Positions 45,901 to 55,033 of a stretch of 64,000 nucleotides of DNA are shown one piece after another (position 1 is the stretch's first letter; every line of letters begins with the position of its first letter). This DNA comes from an uncultured Bacteroides sp. (GTDB lineage Bacteria; Bacteroidota; Bacteroidia; Bacteroidales; Bacteroidaceae). The stretch is taken from contig NZ_CAJULN010000007.1 of the NCBI RefSeq assembly GCF_910586915.1, positions 1 to 64,000 of the forward strand, read 5' to 3'. The notes below the pieces were generated by a model. That model was not told where the DNA came from. It was given only the letters and a program-made list of their open reading frames with translations, and did no database searches. The translations under genes and the position numbers were made by a program.

Positions 45901-46234
45901 CCGATACATAAATAGGTGTGCCATATCCGTTTATTTCCCAATTGGCGGGAACCGGAAAGTCAATCCAGGCTTTATCATTAAAATTCGTCTGATAAAAATC
46001 AACGATTCGCTGGTCAGGCACAGGAGTCCATCTGAATTTCCACATCCCGTCCAAACACATTGAACAATCTCCTTTCTGTGCGGAGAAAGGAATAAACGCA
46101 GCCCGTGCCGGCTCCCGGTTGATTTGAAGTACATGATGATTCTCCCAATCATTGATAGTTTGTGCGTGCATCGGACAAGCTATCAATGCTCCGAGCAGTA
46201 AAGTATATATTTTCATTCGTTCTTTTTTCTTCAT
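42956..46234 (-). CDS. GH2 beta-galactosidase (LacZ-like)
   Basis: About 1,092 residues, with a signal peptide around MKIYTLLLGALIACPMHAQ. LacZ-type GH2 domains run in order: sugar-binding (WIDFPVPANWEINGYGTPIY; SEFNITKYLHSGENQIALEVYRYSDGSYLEDQD), Ig-like, barrel with NGNPVRFRGVNRHEHDPRT, acid/base in MWSMGNESGYG (about 493), nucleophile in MTSEYAHSMGN (about 586), and the C-terminal beta-galactosidase small-chain-like domain. By order it matches BT0993, an RG-II beta-galactosidase as I recall. The start is ambiguous among ATGs at 46279, 46234 and 46216; the two inner ones give sensible signal peptides. It heads the left enzyme block, divergent from the TlpA-like gene. Confidence 0.9.
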   Translation of the reverse strand: MKKKERMKIYTLLLGALIACPMHAQTINDWENHHVLQINREPARAAFIPFSAQKGDCSMCLDGMWKFRWTPVPDQRIVDFYQTNFNDKAWIDFPVPANWEINGYGTPIYVSAGYPFKIDPPRVMGEPKADYTTYKERNPVGQYRRTFVLPAGWEAKGQTYLRFEGVMSAFYVWINGERVGYSQGSMEPSEFNITKYLHSGENQIALEVYRYSDGSYLEDQDFWRFGGIHRSIHLVHTSDVRIRDYAVRTLPSSAGNYEDFILQIDPQFSVYRGFTGKGYTIQGVLKDASGKDVATLQGDVEDILDLAHKASRMNEWYPQRGPRKMGRLSTVIKSPERWTAETPYLYKLLITLQDAEGKVVEQVEQPVGFRLVEIKKGQLLVNGNPVRFRGVNRHEHDPRTARVMSEERMIQDILLMKQANINAVRTSHYPNVSRWYELCDSIGLYVMDEADIEEHGLRGTLASTPDWHAAFMDRAVRMAERDKNYPSIVMWSMGNESGYGPNFAAISAWLHDFDPTRPVHYEGAQGVDGNPDPKTVDVISRFYTRVKQEYLNPGIAEGEDKERAENARWERLLEIAGRTNDNRPVMTSEYAHSMGNALGNFGEYWEEIYSHPRMLGGFIWDWVDQGIYKTLPDGRTMVAYGGDFGDKPNLKAFCFNGLLMSDRETTPKYWEVKKVYAPVRLSMENGMLKITNRNHHTDLSSYRCLWTLWVDGKEKDRGELTLPEVAPGETGILPLPAFRSLPKESPFRQNFTADCQLKVSIVLKSDALWAKAGHEIAWEQFCLQQGGLLPADLANKGELQIKEEDETLQVGGRAFSIRWEKRLTGGVASLIYNGKEMLAHPEYFPFQPLTQAFRAPTDNDKSFGNWLAKDWKQHGMDAPQVSLESFSHRMREDGAIIVRVCTNYIYKEGKITTTAIYTVFVDGTIDLKTSFLPRGVLPELPRLGIAFCLASPYDTFTWYGRGPQDNYPDRKSSAATGLWQGTVDEQYVHYPRPQDSGNKEDIHFLTLTDKRKRGIRIDAVESTFSASALHYTARDLYRETHDCNLQPRSEVILSLDAAVLGLGNSSCGPGVLKKYAVEKKEHTLHIRITAIK

Positions 46235-46365
46235 ATCAAGTAGACGGATGAAACGCCGTTTTGTACCCCCTTCCCTCACGGAAATATTAAAGAATAATAA
46301 AAGAAAAACATTCTACAAAGAAAAGCCCTACCTTGCAGATTATTATTATCTTAAATGATTTTATT

Positions 46366-47889
46366 ATGAGAAAACTACTATTTATCAGCTTCTTTTTACT
46401 AAGCTGCCTCACTTCGCAAGCACAACACGAATATACGATTGAAGGACATGTAGAAGGAGTAAAAGACGGGACTCTTGTCTCTCTGTTTTTACTTGACGGC
46501 AATGTGGGAAGTACTGTTGCCACAGATAGCATACGCAATGGAAACTTCTTCTTTAAGCGTAATGCCGGAGAAAGTGGTTTAGACCAATTATCTCTTATGT
46601 GTACCCGTGACGCAGATTTCCCCTCTATGTCACTGAAAATCTATGCAACTCCCAATGCCAAAATTAAAGTAACCGGTACAAACACGTTAATCTACACTTG
46701 GAAAGTAGACAGTCCTGTAAAGGAACAACAGGAATATAACAAATTCATAGATGCATCACGTGATTTGTGGGATGAGTATCAACGCCTATCCATTGAAGCA
46801 AGAAAAATGCGTTCTGCACCGGAAGCCGACCGAAAGGCAATACGTGCAAAAGAAGACAGTATATCTGCTATAATCAGTAGCCGTGAATTGAAACTAATGC
46901 AGGAACTTCCCATCTCTTCTGTTTGGGTGGAAAAATTACACAGACTAAGTCTTTCTGCAAAATATAATCCGAAGTTCTCATATAAAGAGGAAACACTGGC
47001 TTTGTATAACAGATTGAACGAAGAACAAAAAGCATCTAATCTAGGACAAGAAATTACAGTCAACCTCTTTCCGCCTACGGTTGTGAAAGAAGGAGACGAT
47101 TTGGCAGATACCGACCTTTTCGACCTGGACGGGAATATTCATCATTTGGCTGATTTCAAAGGGAAATATATCCTACTCGATTTTTGGAGTAGCGGTTGCG
47201 GACCTTGTGTTATGGCTTTGCCTGAGATGAAAGAGATTCAGGAACAATATAAAGAGCGTCTTACTATCGTTAGCCTTAGCTCAGACACCCAAAGCCGATG
47301 GAAAGCCGCTTCGGCACAACATGAGATGACGTGGCAGAACTTAAGCGACCTGAAACAAACAGCAGGATTATATGCAAAGTATGGTGTTCGTGGTATCCCC
47401 AATTATGTTCTTATTTCTCCCGAAGGTAAAATCATAAAGATGTGGTCGGGATATGGAAAAGGCAGCCTGAAACTAAAAATGCGCAGGTACTTGGATGCAT
47501 CGAAACATGAGATGAGTATCATCCAAAACGGCAACACGAAATTAGTAAACCATCCGATTATAGAATCGACCAATACAGATATTCTTGAGATAAAGCAGGT
47601 GGAGCTGACAGATACGGCAACAATCATCCATTTCTATGCCTACTATATTCCTAAATACTGGATACAAGTGAGCCCTAATGCCAAGTTAATTGACGAGAAA
47701 GGAACGGCATATACTTTAAAGAGCGCCAACGGCATTACACCTGGTGAACATTTCTTTTTGCCCGAAAGTGGAGAAGCTGAATTTTCACTGACATTTGAAC
47801 CATTGTCTCCCCAAATGAAATCGTTCAGTTTTGCAGAAGGACCAGACAAAAATGATTGGCAAATAAATGGAGTAAAACTTACGAAATGA
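46366..47889 (+). CDS. TlpA-like thiol-disulfide oxidoreductase with DUF4369 domain
   Basis: A 507-residue exported protein (signal MRKLLFISFFLLSCLTSQAQ). An N-terminal DUF4369 beta-domain (about 25-130) and a helical linker precede a thioredoxin/AhpC-TSA domain with the redox pair in SSGCGPCVMALPEM (about 277-281) and the cis-proline loop VRGIPNYVLI. A C-terminal extension of about 120 residues (beta-rich, TIIHFYAYYIPKYWIQV) is not part of the thioredoxin fold. It is the only plus-strand gene inside the enzyme cluster and separates its two blocks. It may keep periplasmic cysteine-containing enzymes reduced, an inference. An in-frame start at 46333 adds a non-signal extension and is not preferred. 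Confidence 0.9.
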   Translation: MRKLLFISFFLLSCLTSQAQHEYTIEGHVEGVKDGTLVSLFLLDGNVGSTVATDSIRNGNFFFKRNAGESGLDQLSLMCTRDADFPSMSLKIYATPNAKIKVTGTNTLIYTWKVDSPVKEQQEYNKFIDASRDLWDEYQRLSIEARKMRSAPEADRKAIRAKEDSISAIISSRELKLMQELPISSVWVEKLHRLSLSAKYNPKFSYKEETLALYNRLNEEQKASNLGQEITVNLFPPTVVKEGDDLADTDLFDLDGNIHHLADFKGKYILLDFWSSGCGPCVMALPEMKEIQEQYKERLTIVSLSSDTQSRWKAASAQHEMTWQNLSDLKQTAGLYAKYGVRGIPNYVLISPEGKIIKMWSGYGKGSLKLKMRRYLDASKHEMSIIQNGNTKLVNHPIIESTNTDILEIKQVELTDTATIIHFYAYYIPKYWIQVSPNAKLIDEKGTAYTLKSANGITPGEHFFLPESGEAEFSLTFEPLSPQMKSFSFAEGPDKNDWQINGVKLTK

Positions 47890-47951
47890 GTATCGAATCT
47901 TAAAAAATAACATCTATATTCTATAATAAGAAAACTATTTGAAAATAAAAG

Positions 47952-47991
47952 GCGGGATACGGGAAGTTGTTCGAACTTCCTTGTATCCCGC
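47952..47991. terminator. Bidirectional terminator between the TlpA-like and GH137-GH2 genes
   Basis: Nested perfect stems GCGGGATAC/GTATCCCGC (47952-47960 with 47983-47991) and GGAAGTT/AACTTCC (47962-47968 with 47974-47980) form a strong hairpin. It sits in the gap between convergent genes, with A-rich sequence to the left and T/C-rich sequence to the right. Confidence 0.8.
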
Positions 47992-48033
47992 TTCTATCAT
48001 TACTTATATTTACAGATTAACTCATTAGAAAAG

Positions 48034-51000
48034 CTATTGAATATCCAATGCGTCAAACGCCAGTCCTTCCATGTTCTCTGCCGAAAGCAACACCTTATAA
48101 TGTCCGGCATTGATAAATGTCCCGGTAGTGGTACTCATCATTTTCCACTTGTCCGGTGTTTCCGGAAAGGTCAGAGTATCTTCTTTCAATACTACTCCTT
48201 TCGCATCAATGAGCTTCATTAATACAGGGATTGGTTTGCCGCTTGTATTCATATATTTGAATCGAAGGGCATAGACTTGAGCCAACCCAGTAGAGACATT
48301 CCACTCAATACTATTGTCTTTTCCTTTGCCGAAGAACACTCCCATCTGCTTACGATGTTCTTTCTTTTGGAATTTGCCTTTCAGTGCAGCAGTTTCCGCT
48401 TCATAAGCCACGCTAACGCGGGCATTCTTGTCTTCAGGCAGCAGTTCTTTCGGAGTTTTCTCCATAACTTCCTTATCGGCTTTTTCCCAACTCCAGCCGG
48501 ATGCCGGAAAGATTACCGGTTTCAGATTCGGATTAATAGAAGCAATGGCAATGCCAGACAGCAAAGCCTGCCCAGCTTTCACTTCCGGGAAATGTATTCT
48601 CAACGTTCCACCTTTTACTGTGGCGTACACCACTTTCTTGCATGCCCCGTCGTGGCCACTTTCCGCCCAAATGTCCAAATCATCCAATACCAGCGAATCA
48701 TTTACGGCAACATCGAAAATACGTAACCCTTCGCAATCGGTAGAAGCGCTGCCACCTGTTCCATGCCAAGGTTCCGTGAAATATAGCTCTATGCGATAGG
48801 TACCATCTGATACCGGAAAACGGTATTCCAGTTGATGACGTCCGAAACGGAAATGCTGGAACAGCTTCCAGTCACGGGTTCCCCGAATCGGGTCATTAGT
48901 GGTACGCTGACTTGCAAGGTAAGGATTCAGTTCCTTAAAGTTTTCTGCCCACGAGCGGGAATAATTCGTATTATCCTGCATCCACAGTTGCCCGAAACTA
49001 TCCGTATAATCATCTCCGCCACAGTTGATACGGTAGATATAATTATATCCGTCTTCTCCTTTCAATATCGGCTTTGCATTCTGATAAAGGGAATTAAAAT
49101 TAGGGGCTTGTTCCAATCCGTTAAGCACAATTATGTCTTCTGTCACCAGCTTACCTTGATAGTATCCTACGGCACGAAGCACATTATAACGGATATCCCG
49201 GTTCTCCCACATAAAATGAGTGCCTACGCCATTATTTTTTTTACGTCCGAGGAAAGTAACTTTGTCATCCGCCATATCATTATAGAGTAGTACGGAATCA
49301 CAATTACTGTACGCTTCAATCGTAGCCCGGCGACGTCCTTTCTCAAAACGGTTCGCCCATGTATGCGATACCAGATAAACCATCGGGTCTTTGGCCGCAG
49401 GAACATAGTTTGCACGATACATATAATATACGTCCAGCGGTTCTTCCCACGGAGTCACCAGTCCCTTATAGTTAAACGGCCCTACTTTGTCTATTTTCCG
49501 ATAGGCTTCGTCCGGCTGGCGGCGTCCGGGATTGTCATGGCTGCTGTATATCCACTGGAACTGTCCGCAGACACTATCCTTAGCCTGTTCAGCCAAGCGA
49601 ATCTTAGTTTCCATCAACTGGCACATACGGCTTTCGCTCCATACTCCATTGACTTCAAACGTTCCGGGCTCTGTATGCAAATCTATGCTTCTCCATGCCC
49701 CGTATTCTCCATTCAATAATTGGTTGGATTGAGCGAGTTCACGCCCATACTTGGTCACATCTCCGCCATACGTACCGCTCCAGTTCTGAATTACATTCCA
49801 GTCTGTACCTTCACCGCCATTACAAGTTGTGATAACACGCATCGTATGTGCAGTCGGGTCCATTTCACGAATAATCTCACTGCACTCCTGTGCAAATTCA
49901 CGAGGCAAAGTACTTTCGTTCTGCAATCCCCACATCACTACCGACGGAGAATTACGACGTTCTTTTACCCATTGACGAAGTAATCTCTTGAAGTTCTCAC
50001 GAAATTCAGGTGTATCATACCATACGTGAGCGGAAAATTGTGTCCAAAACAAGATTCCCTCTTTATCCCAATATTTCTGATAATCGAGGTGATGTGGTTG
50101 ATGGGCGTCACGGAAAGCGTTGAAACCTGCTGCACGCATCTGTTTTACTCTAGCAGCCACTTGTTCCTTGCTGAAAGCATGACTTTGTCCGAACTGATGC
50201 TCATACTCGCAGACACCATTGATAAAGACGGGAGTCCCGTTGAGGTAGAAACGGCCGTCACCGTCGTTCCTCTTCACCGGCCAACTGATGGTTCGGATAC
50301 CGAAGGAAGTCGCTATCTCGTCCGTTGTCTTTGCGTCACGTTTAATCATGCTTGCCAATTTATAAAGATACGGATTCTTCGTATCCCACAATATCGGCTT
50401 CTCTACAGGAGCCTGCTGGCGAATCACTCTCATTTCTCCCGCCGCTAAAGTCACTTTCTCCGACAAACGGAATACTTGTCTGCCGTCGGCATCACTCAAC
50501 TTATTCACCACTTCGATGGTAGCTGCCGTATTGCCGTAATTCTTTACCTCCGTCTCTACAAATACATTTGCCGCGCGGTCGTCATTCCATATATGTACGC
50601 CAAAGGGTTCGATGCGTACTTCATCCGTAGCTTCCAACACGACAGGGCGGAAAATCCCTATAGGCTGAGAACCTTCGCTGAATCCCCATTCGGACGAACA
50701 TCCGCCGCATACCCAGGGCATATCGGCTATCATTTCGGGATGTTCGGCTTTCACTTCCAATGTATTGGCTCCCTGTTTCAATGCATCGGTCACATCCAAC
50801 GTCAAAGTAGTGCGCCCTACGGGATGACGACCGAAATCCTTTCCGTTCAAAGTGACAGTTGCATAAGTTCCTACTCCCTCAAAACGAAGAAAATAGCGTT
50901 TGCCGGCTATTACTTCCGTGGTGAAGTCTTTCACATACATAGCCGTGCCGTGCATATTTCCGTGTGTCAACTGGTGGTATCCGTAATAATCGTCCCAGTT

Positions 51001-52233
51001 GTGAGGGATGTCGACCGTCTTTGCCGGCATCCTGAAATAACCTTTCAGATGAGTGGCTTCCGTCAACCAGGTTTTCCATCCTTTATTCAATTCCGTAATC
51101 ATGCGGCGGTTCTTCGTCTCCGGTTTGGGAAAACGGACTGCCGAGCGTCCCATCGGTTTGCTTGTGGCGATGGCAATACCCCGTTGTTCCGCATTATTTA
51201 CCGCGCAATAGAAATGATAAACCACCCCGTCGTGTTTCACCACATAACTCTTGTGGGCGAACAGCTCGTCGTAGCTTTTGGAAGGAACAATCAGGTCCGC
51301 CCCCGTCCAATCCGTCCAGTGAACCAAATCGTAACTTGCGGCAAAGGTATTGAACGCCTTGTACTTGCGCGAAGGGTCGAAAGCAGAGAAGTAGAACATC
51401 ACATAAAGGTCCCCCATTTTCTGGATGTGCGCGTCTCCCGTGATGGTTCCGTCTGCCTCGTGGGCAAAGACGGGATTTCCGGCATACCGCTTCCACGACT
51501 TCATGTCTTTGGAAAGGGCAAGGCCTACGCGCTCTCCTTTCAGCCCCGTTGCCGGATGGTGTCCGCCTGCGTTGTAGAACATGACGAAAGGAGCACCCAA
51601 AGTCTCGTCCTTGTCCCAATAGACCGTACTCTTATACTGAGTGAGCTTCTCCCACCACTGGACATCTTTATCATGGATGCTGAGAATCGGTTTGTCCGAA
51701 GCGCGCCATTCGTGGGCAGTGGAAATGTCCTCCTTTGTCCACGACAGTCCGATGTGGAGCGGTGCTTTCACAGCTTCGTAGCCGGTACCCTCTCCGCCGA
51801 TGTAAGTCATCCAATGGCGTCCTTTGTAGGTTTGCAGTCCGTAGCTTCCACCCCACTCCATATCGGGCAACGCAGGAAAACCGCCCCGTTGGTTACAATC
51901 CCATTTTCCGTCCCGATAAGAGAGGATACGTCCTAAGGTGCGCCATTCGAGGAGGTTGTCGCTTTCTGCCATCCAAGTCTCGTAGCCACGACCGTCTGTT
52001 CCGCTTTTGCCGTTATAAACGACGTAAGTCATCAGCCACTTGTTGCCGTGACGAAAAACCGTGGGACAGTCAATCTTGTGATGATTGTCTGCCGGAGCCA
52101 CGGCAAGTCCATATTTATAAGGTGTCTTCACCTCCTCGTAAATCTGTTTCATCCGTTCTTGCGGAACGTTGCGTTGCGCAAGAACAGACAATGCAAATGC
52201 GATGCAGGAGATGGCCAATAATACTCTTTTCAT
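48034..52233 (-). CDS. GH137-GH2 fusion with malectin and C-terminal carbohydrate-binding domains
   Basis: A 1,399-residue exported multimodular enzyme (signal MKRVLLAISCIAFALSVLAQ). Residues about 25-370 form a five-bladed beta-propeller like GH43/GH32 but of the GH137 type (VFRHGNKWLMTYVVYNG; GDAHIQKMGDLYVMFYFSAFD). Residues about 385-1000 are a GH2 enzyme with acid/base in MWGLQNESTLP (about 770) and nucleophile in LLNGEYGAWRS (about 842). A malectin-like domain (about 1065-1240; YRINCGGDDYTD) and a CBM6/35-like domain (about 1265-1399) close the protein. This matches BT0996, which combines a beta-L-arabinofuranosidase and a second GH2 activity on RG-II side chains. It starts 9 nt after the GH138 stop. 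Confidence 0.9.
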   Translation of the reverse strand: MKRVLLAISCIAFALSVLAQRNVPQERMKQIYEEVKTPYKYGLAVAPADNHHKIDCPTVFRHGNKWLMTYVVYNGKSGTDGRGYETWMAESDNLLEWRTLGRILSYRDGKWDCNQRGGFPALPDMEWGGSYGLQTYKGRHWMTYIGGEGTGYEAVKAPLHIGLSWTKEDISTAHEWRASDKPILSIHDKDVQWWEKLTQYKSTVYWDKDETLGAPFVMFYNAGGHHPATGLKGERVGLALSKDMKSWKRYAGNPVFAHEADGTITGDAHIQKMGDLYVMFYFSAFDPSRKYKAFNTFAASYDLVHWTDWTGADLIVPSKSYDELFAHKSYVVKHDGVVYHFYCAVNNAEQRGIAIATSKPMGRSAVRFPKPETKNRRMITELNKGWKTWLTEATHLKGYFRMPAKTVDIPHNWDDYYGYHQLTHGNMHGTAMYVKDFTTEVIAGKRYFLRFEGVGTYATVTLNGKDFGRHPVGRTTLTLDVTDALKQGANTLEVKAEHPEMIADMPWVCGGCSSEWGFSEGSQPIGIFRPVVLEATDEVRIEPFGVHIWNDDRAANVFVETEVKNYGNTAATIEVVNKLSDADGRQVFRLSEKVTLAAGEMRVIRQQAPVEKPILWDTKNPYLYKLASMIKRDAKTTDEIATSFGIRTISWPVKRNDGDGRFYLNGTPVFINGVCEYEHQFGQSHAFSKEQVAARVKQMRAAGFNAFRDAHQPHHLDYQKYWDKEGILFWTQFSAHVWYDTPEFRENFKRLLRQWVKERRNSPSVVMWGLQNESTLPREFAQECSEIIREMDPTAHTMRVITTCNGGEGTDWNVIQNWSGTYGGDVTKYGRELAQSNQLLNGEYGAWRSIDLHTEPGTFEVNGVWSESRMCQLMETKIRLAEQAKDSVCGQFQWIYSSHDNPGRRQPDEAYRKIDKVGPFNYKGLVTPWEEPLDVYYMYRANYVPAAKDPMVYLVSHTWANRFEKGRRRATIEAYSNCDSVLLYNDMADDKVTFLGRKKNNGVGTHFMWENRDIRYNVLRAVGYYQGKLVTEDIIVLNGLEQAPNFNSLYQNAKPILKGEDGYNYIYRINCGGDDYTDSFGQLWMQDNTNYSRSWAENFKELNPYLASQRTTNDPIRGTRDWKLFQHFRFGRHQLEYRFPVSDGTYRIELYFTEPWHGTGGSASTDCEGLRIFDVAVNDSLVLDDLDIWAESGHDGACKKVVYATVKGGTLRIHFPEVKAGQALLSGIAIASINPNLKPVIFPASGWSWEKADKEVMEKTPKELLPEDKNARVSVAYEAETAALKGKFQKKEHRKQMGVFFGKGKDNSIEWNVSTGLAQVYALRFKYMNTSGKPIPVLMKLIDAKGVVLKEDTLTFPETPDKWKMMSTTTGTFINAGHYKVLLSAENMEGLAFDALDIQ

Positions 52234-52242
52234 GGTCAGATA

Positions 52243-54942
52243 TTAATAGAACAGCCAATCCATTGTCTCTTCGTCTCCGGCAAGCCCGGCATTGCGGGCT
52301 TGTGTGTCGGCAGCCGTAAATCCTAACACTTGCAAATACCCTTTGGGCAGCATCAGTGTATGTTTTCCTGCCGCGAAGCTGTATGCGTGTACATTTGCCA
52401 AAGGCATTCCGCTGATGCGCACTGCATTTGTCAGTACCGGTTCCGCCTGTCCGTAGTCATTGGCGGAAGCGTCCGTTTCCAATTTCGGAGCTTTGGCATA
52501 TTTCTTCTGGTCGTCCTTGAAATAGGCCACCATCAATTTTACCGGAGCATTCGTTTCAAAGGTGATGCTTGTTCCCTGCTCGCGTTGTTTGCTGCCACTG
52601 AAACGGAATGCTTTCATTCCCTTCAGTTCGGGAGCTATCGCTTCTATCTTGCCCGGAAGGTCGGTAAACAAGGAGGCTCCTTCGTCTAAGTTCACGGTGA
52701 GACAGCCGGAGGTCAGTTTCACATCGGCAGGCGTCCAGGCGGCGGGTTCGGCTGTTTGGGAAACGGCATTGCCGTGCTGCTTTTCCTTCAACAGAAGAAG
52801 ATTGTTCTTGAAGTTCTCCAACTCCTTCTCATAGTGCACTGCCAATTCTTTCCAGGTTTTGTTCTTCCCGTCATCTCCGCCGATGGGAATGCGGCGTTGT
52901 GCGGTCTGCATACTGTTGGCATACAGGTAATGTCCGTCTGTGAGTTCCACCAACTTGCGGTAGTGTCCGAGGCTTTGCTCCATGAGGGGAATGGCTGCTT
53001 CGAGGTTCTTCATCTCTTTTCCCCACTGATAATCCAAAACTAATTTCGCTGCTTTCACTTTAAGATTGAAGGCATAGGCAAATTCGCGATAGCAGTGTAT
53101 GTCGTTCTGCAAACGTGCGAACTCTTCCTTATTGGAAGTAACGGAGGCGGTTGCTTTATCTATTGCCGCCACTGCCTTGTCGCCGTGTTCCACCACTTGC
53201 GCCACAATGTCCAAAGGCAGCTCTCCTGTGTGGGGTTGTTTTTTCCACTCTTTCTCTACATACTCGATGAGCTTTTCGCCTTCGGGGCCGCAACTTTCGT
53301 AGAATCCCGGATAGATGGTATATTTGTAGGGATTGACAAGCTGGCTCATAAACATACCCAACAGCAATGTCTGCCGGTTTCCTTCCGTTATACCGAAGCG
53401 GCGGAGCAGTTTCGGAGCAATCTCGCCGCTCTCTTCGTAAGCCGTGCGGATATTGCCTGCATTTTCATCGGACGTTCCGTAGAACTTTGCCAACTGACGG
53501 TTCCAGTAAGCGGCTTCCTCCGTGCGGTCGCGGCGGCAATTCCAGGCATAGCGTCCCCACGTCTGATACCAAATCCAGTCGCGGTCTAACTGGAACTCAC
53601 GCTCGCCCTCCGGCAGTTTGTCGGCAGTATAAGGCCAGTCCCAATAGGAAGCCTGCGGATACAGGTGCAGGGCATTCGCGCCGTGTACGTCGTGCATGGC
53701 CTGCACGGCTTTCCGAACAAAATCGGGAGAGCCCCAACGGAACGGTTCTAAGTTTGCCAGGATATGCACATTGCTGATATGGATGGAGCCTAAAGAGCTC
53801 AAATCCGTATGAATCTTCGCCCACGGACCGCGCGGTTCGTAGGTTGTCAGCGACTCGCCGTTGTATTTATGCATCGTATAGAGATTCTTGTATAGAGGCA
53901 AGGCGGCATCCATCACCAGCTTGCAGTCCGTATCGTGCGCACGCAGCAGCAACGGCGGTTCGTCTGTCCGTCCCAACGCCTGCAATCCGTCCTTTACTCC
54001 CGGGATAATCGTTTGGGTAAACCATTCCACGTCGTCTTCTACCGTACACATCGCTTCGCCCAGGCAGACCAGCAGTCCTACGTTGGGGTACTTCTCGATA
54101 AAGGCGGCAATGCTCTTGCGGGTGTAATCGGCTATCAGCGGGGTGATGGGGCGGTTGCGGTCCTGGGTCTTCAGCCCGTAGTGCTCGGCAAACGGTTTCG
54201 AAAGCAGGATGTTATAGAACATCTGTATAACGAAAATACCGCGCTTATCGGCTTCTGCGGTAAGGAAGGAGAACATCTCTTCGTTCTTTTTGAATGTCTC
54301 CTCGTCTACTTCCAGCGCAAAGGGATAATCTTCCAGCTTCACCAACGATGCAAACGGATGTCCGTTCCAAAGATAAAGCGAGTTCATGCGATTGGCAACC
54401 AACATATCCAGATATTTTATCCACTGCTCCTTGTCATAGAACCACGGGAAACTTTCGGGAGTATAAGGATATTCGTAAACACCGTGTCCCGGCAGGTAAG
54501 TCATTTTCTGCAAGCCGACGCACGCACCGCGAAGCACCATTTCGGGGCTGTCTTTCAACTCTTCCGGAAAGTTCAGCTCTCCTTCCGAACCGTTCATGCG
54601 GTCTATCAGTTCACGGCATCCGTAGATGACGCCACTGCCGTCTTTTCCGGCAACTGTGGTAAGATTGCCGGCAGTCGTAATGTGGAAACCCTCTTTTTTC
54701 AGTGTGGTATCATTTACTTCGGTCAGCAGAATCGTCTTTATTTCCGGGTGGGAGAATGTGGTGTCCCCTTGTTGCATCATTACTTGGTAACCTGCATCAT
54801 TCAGGGTAGCCTGTAACTGCTCCGCCCCAAACAGGACGCGGTTCGATGCGTCGGGCGGAGTGATAATTTTCACTGTCTGCCTGCCACACGCTGTCAATAG
54901 GAGTGCGCAGGCAGCCAACATGAACAATCTGGTATTTTTCAT
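52243..54942 (-). CDS. GH138-like alpha-galacturonidase
   Basis: An 899-residue predicted lipoprotein: the signal MKNTRLFMLAACALLLTACG ends in LTAC, so it should be anchored to a membrane, unlike its soluble neighbours. An N-terminal GH67N/GH20b-like alpha-beta domain (GAEQLQATLNDAGYQVM; VIYGCRELIDRMNG) precedes a TIM barrel (RGACVGLQKMTYLPGHGVYEYPY; ANRMNSLYLWNGHPF; LLVCLGEAMCTVEDD). A helical and a beta-sandwich C-terminal region follow. Organisation and position match BT0997, founder of GH138, which removes alpha-D-galacturonate from RG-II chain A. It is separated from the GH78 gene by palindrome array C. Confidence 0.85.
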   Translation of the reverse strand: MKNTRLFMLAACALLLTACGRQTVKIITPPDASNRVLFGAEQLQATLNDAGYQVMMQQGDTTFSHPEIKTILLTEVNDTTLKKEGFHITTAGNLTTVAGKDGSGVIYGCRELIDRMNGSEGELNFPEELKDSPEMVLRGACVGLQKMTYLPGHGVYEYPYTPESFPWFYDKEQWIKYLDMLVANRMNSLYLWNGHPFASLVKLEDYPFALEVDEETFKKNEEMFSFLTAEADKRGIFVIQMFYNILLSKPFAEHYGLKTQDRNRPITPLIADYTRKSIAAFIEKYPNVGLLVCLGEAMCTVEDDVEWFTQTIIPGVKDGLQALGRTDEPPLLLRAHDTDCKLVMDAALPLYKNLYTMHKYNGESLTTYEPRGPWAKIHTDLSSLGSIHISNVHILANLEPFRWGSPDFVRKAVQAMHDVHGANALHLYPQASYWDWPYTADKLPEGEREFQLDRDWIWYQTWGRYAWNCRRDRTEEAAYWNRQLAKFYGTSDENAGNIRTAYEESGEIAPKLLRRFGITEGNRQTLLLGMFMSQLVNPYKYTIYPGFYESCGPEGEKLIEYVEKEWKKQPHTGELPLDIVAQVVEHGDKAVAAIDKATASVTSNKEEFARLQNDIHCYREFAYAFNLKVKAAKLVLDYQWGKEMKNLEAAIPLMEQSLGHYRKLVELTDGHYLYANSMQTAQRRIPIGGDDGKNKTWKELAVHYEKELENFKNNLLLLKEKQHGNAVSQTAEPAAWTPADVKLTSGCLTVNLDEGASLFTDLPGKIEAIAPELKGMKAFRFSGSKQREQGTSITFETNAPVKLMVAYFKDDQKKYAKAPKLETDASANDYGQAEPVLTNAVRISGMPLANVHAYSFAAGKHTLMLPKGYLQVLGFTAADTQARNAGLAGDEETMDWLFY

Positions 54943-55033
54943 TCTTCTGATATATATATGTTAATTATGGAAATTCAGTTTCTATCTGAGAAAAGGACGG
55001 AACAAACGCTTGTTTGTACTCAGAGATGCGGGT

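Noticed and set aside
42956..46279. Upstream ATG at 46279 as the start of the LacZ-like GH2
   Set aside because: The extension MREGGTKRRFIRLLD would place the hydrophobic signal core too far from the N-terminus; inner ATGs at 46234 or 46216 fit better.
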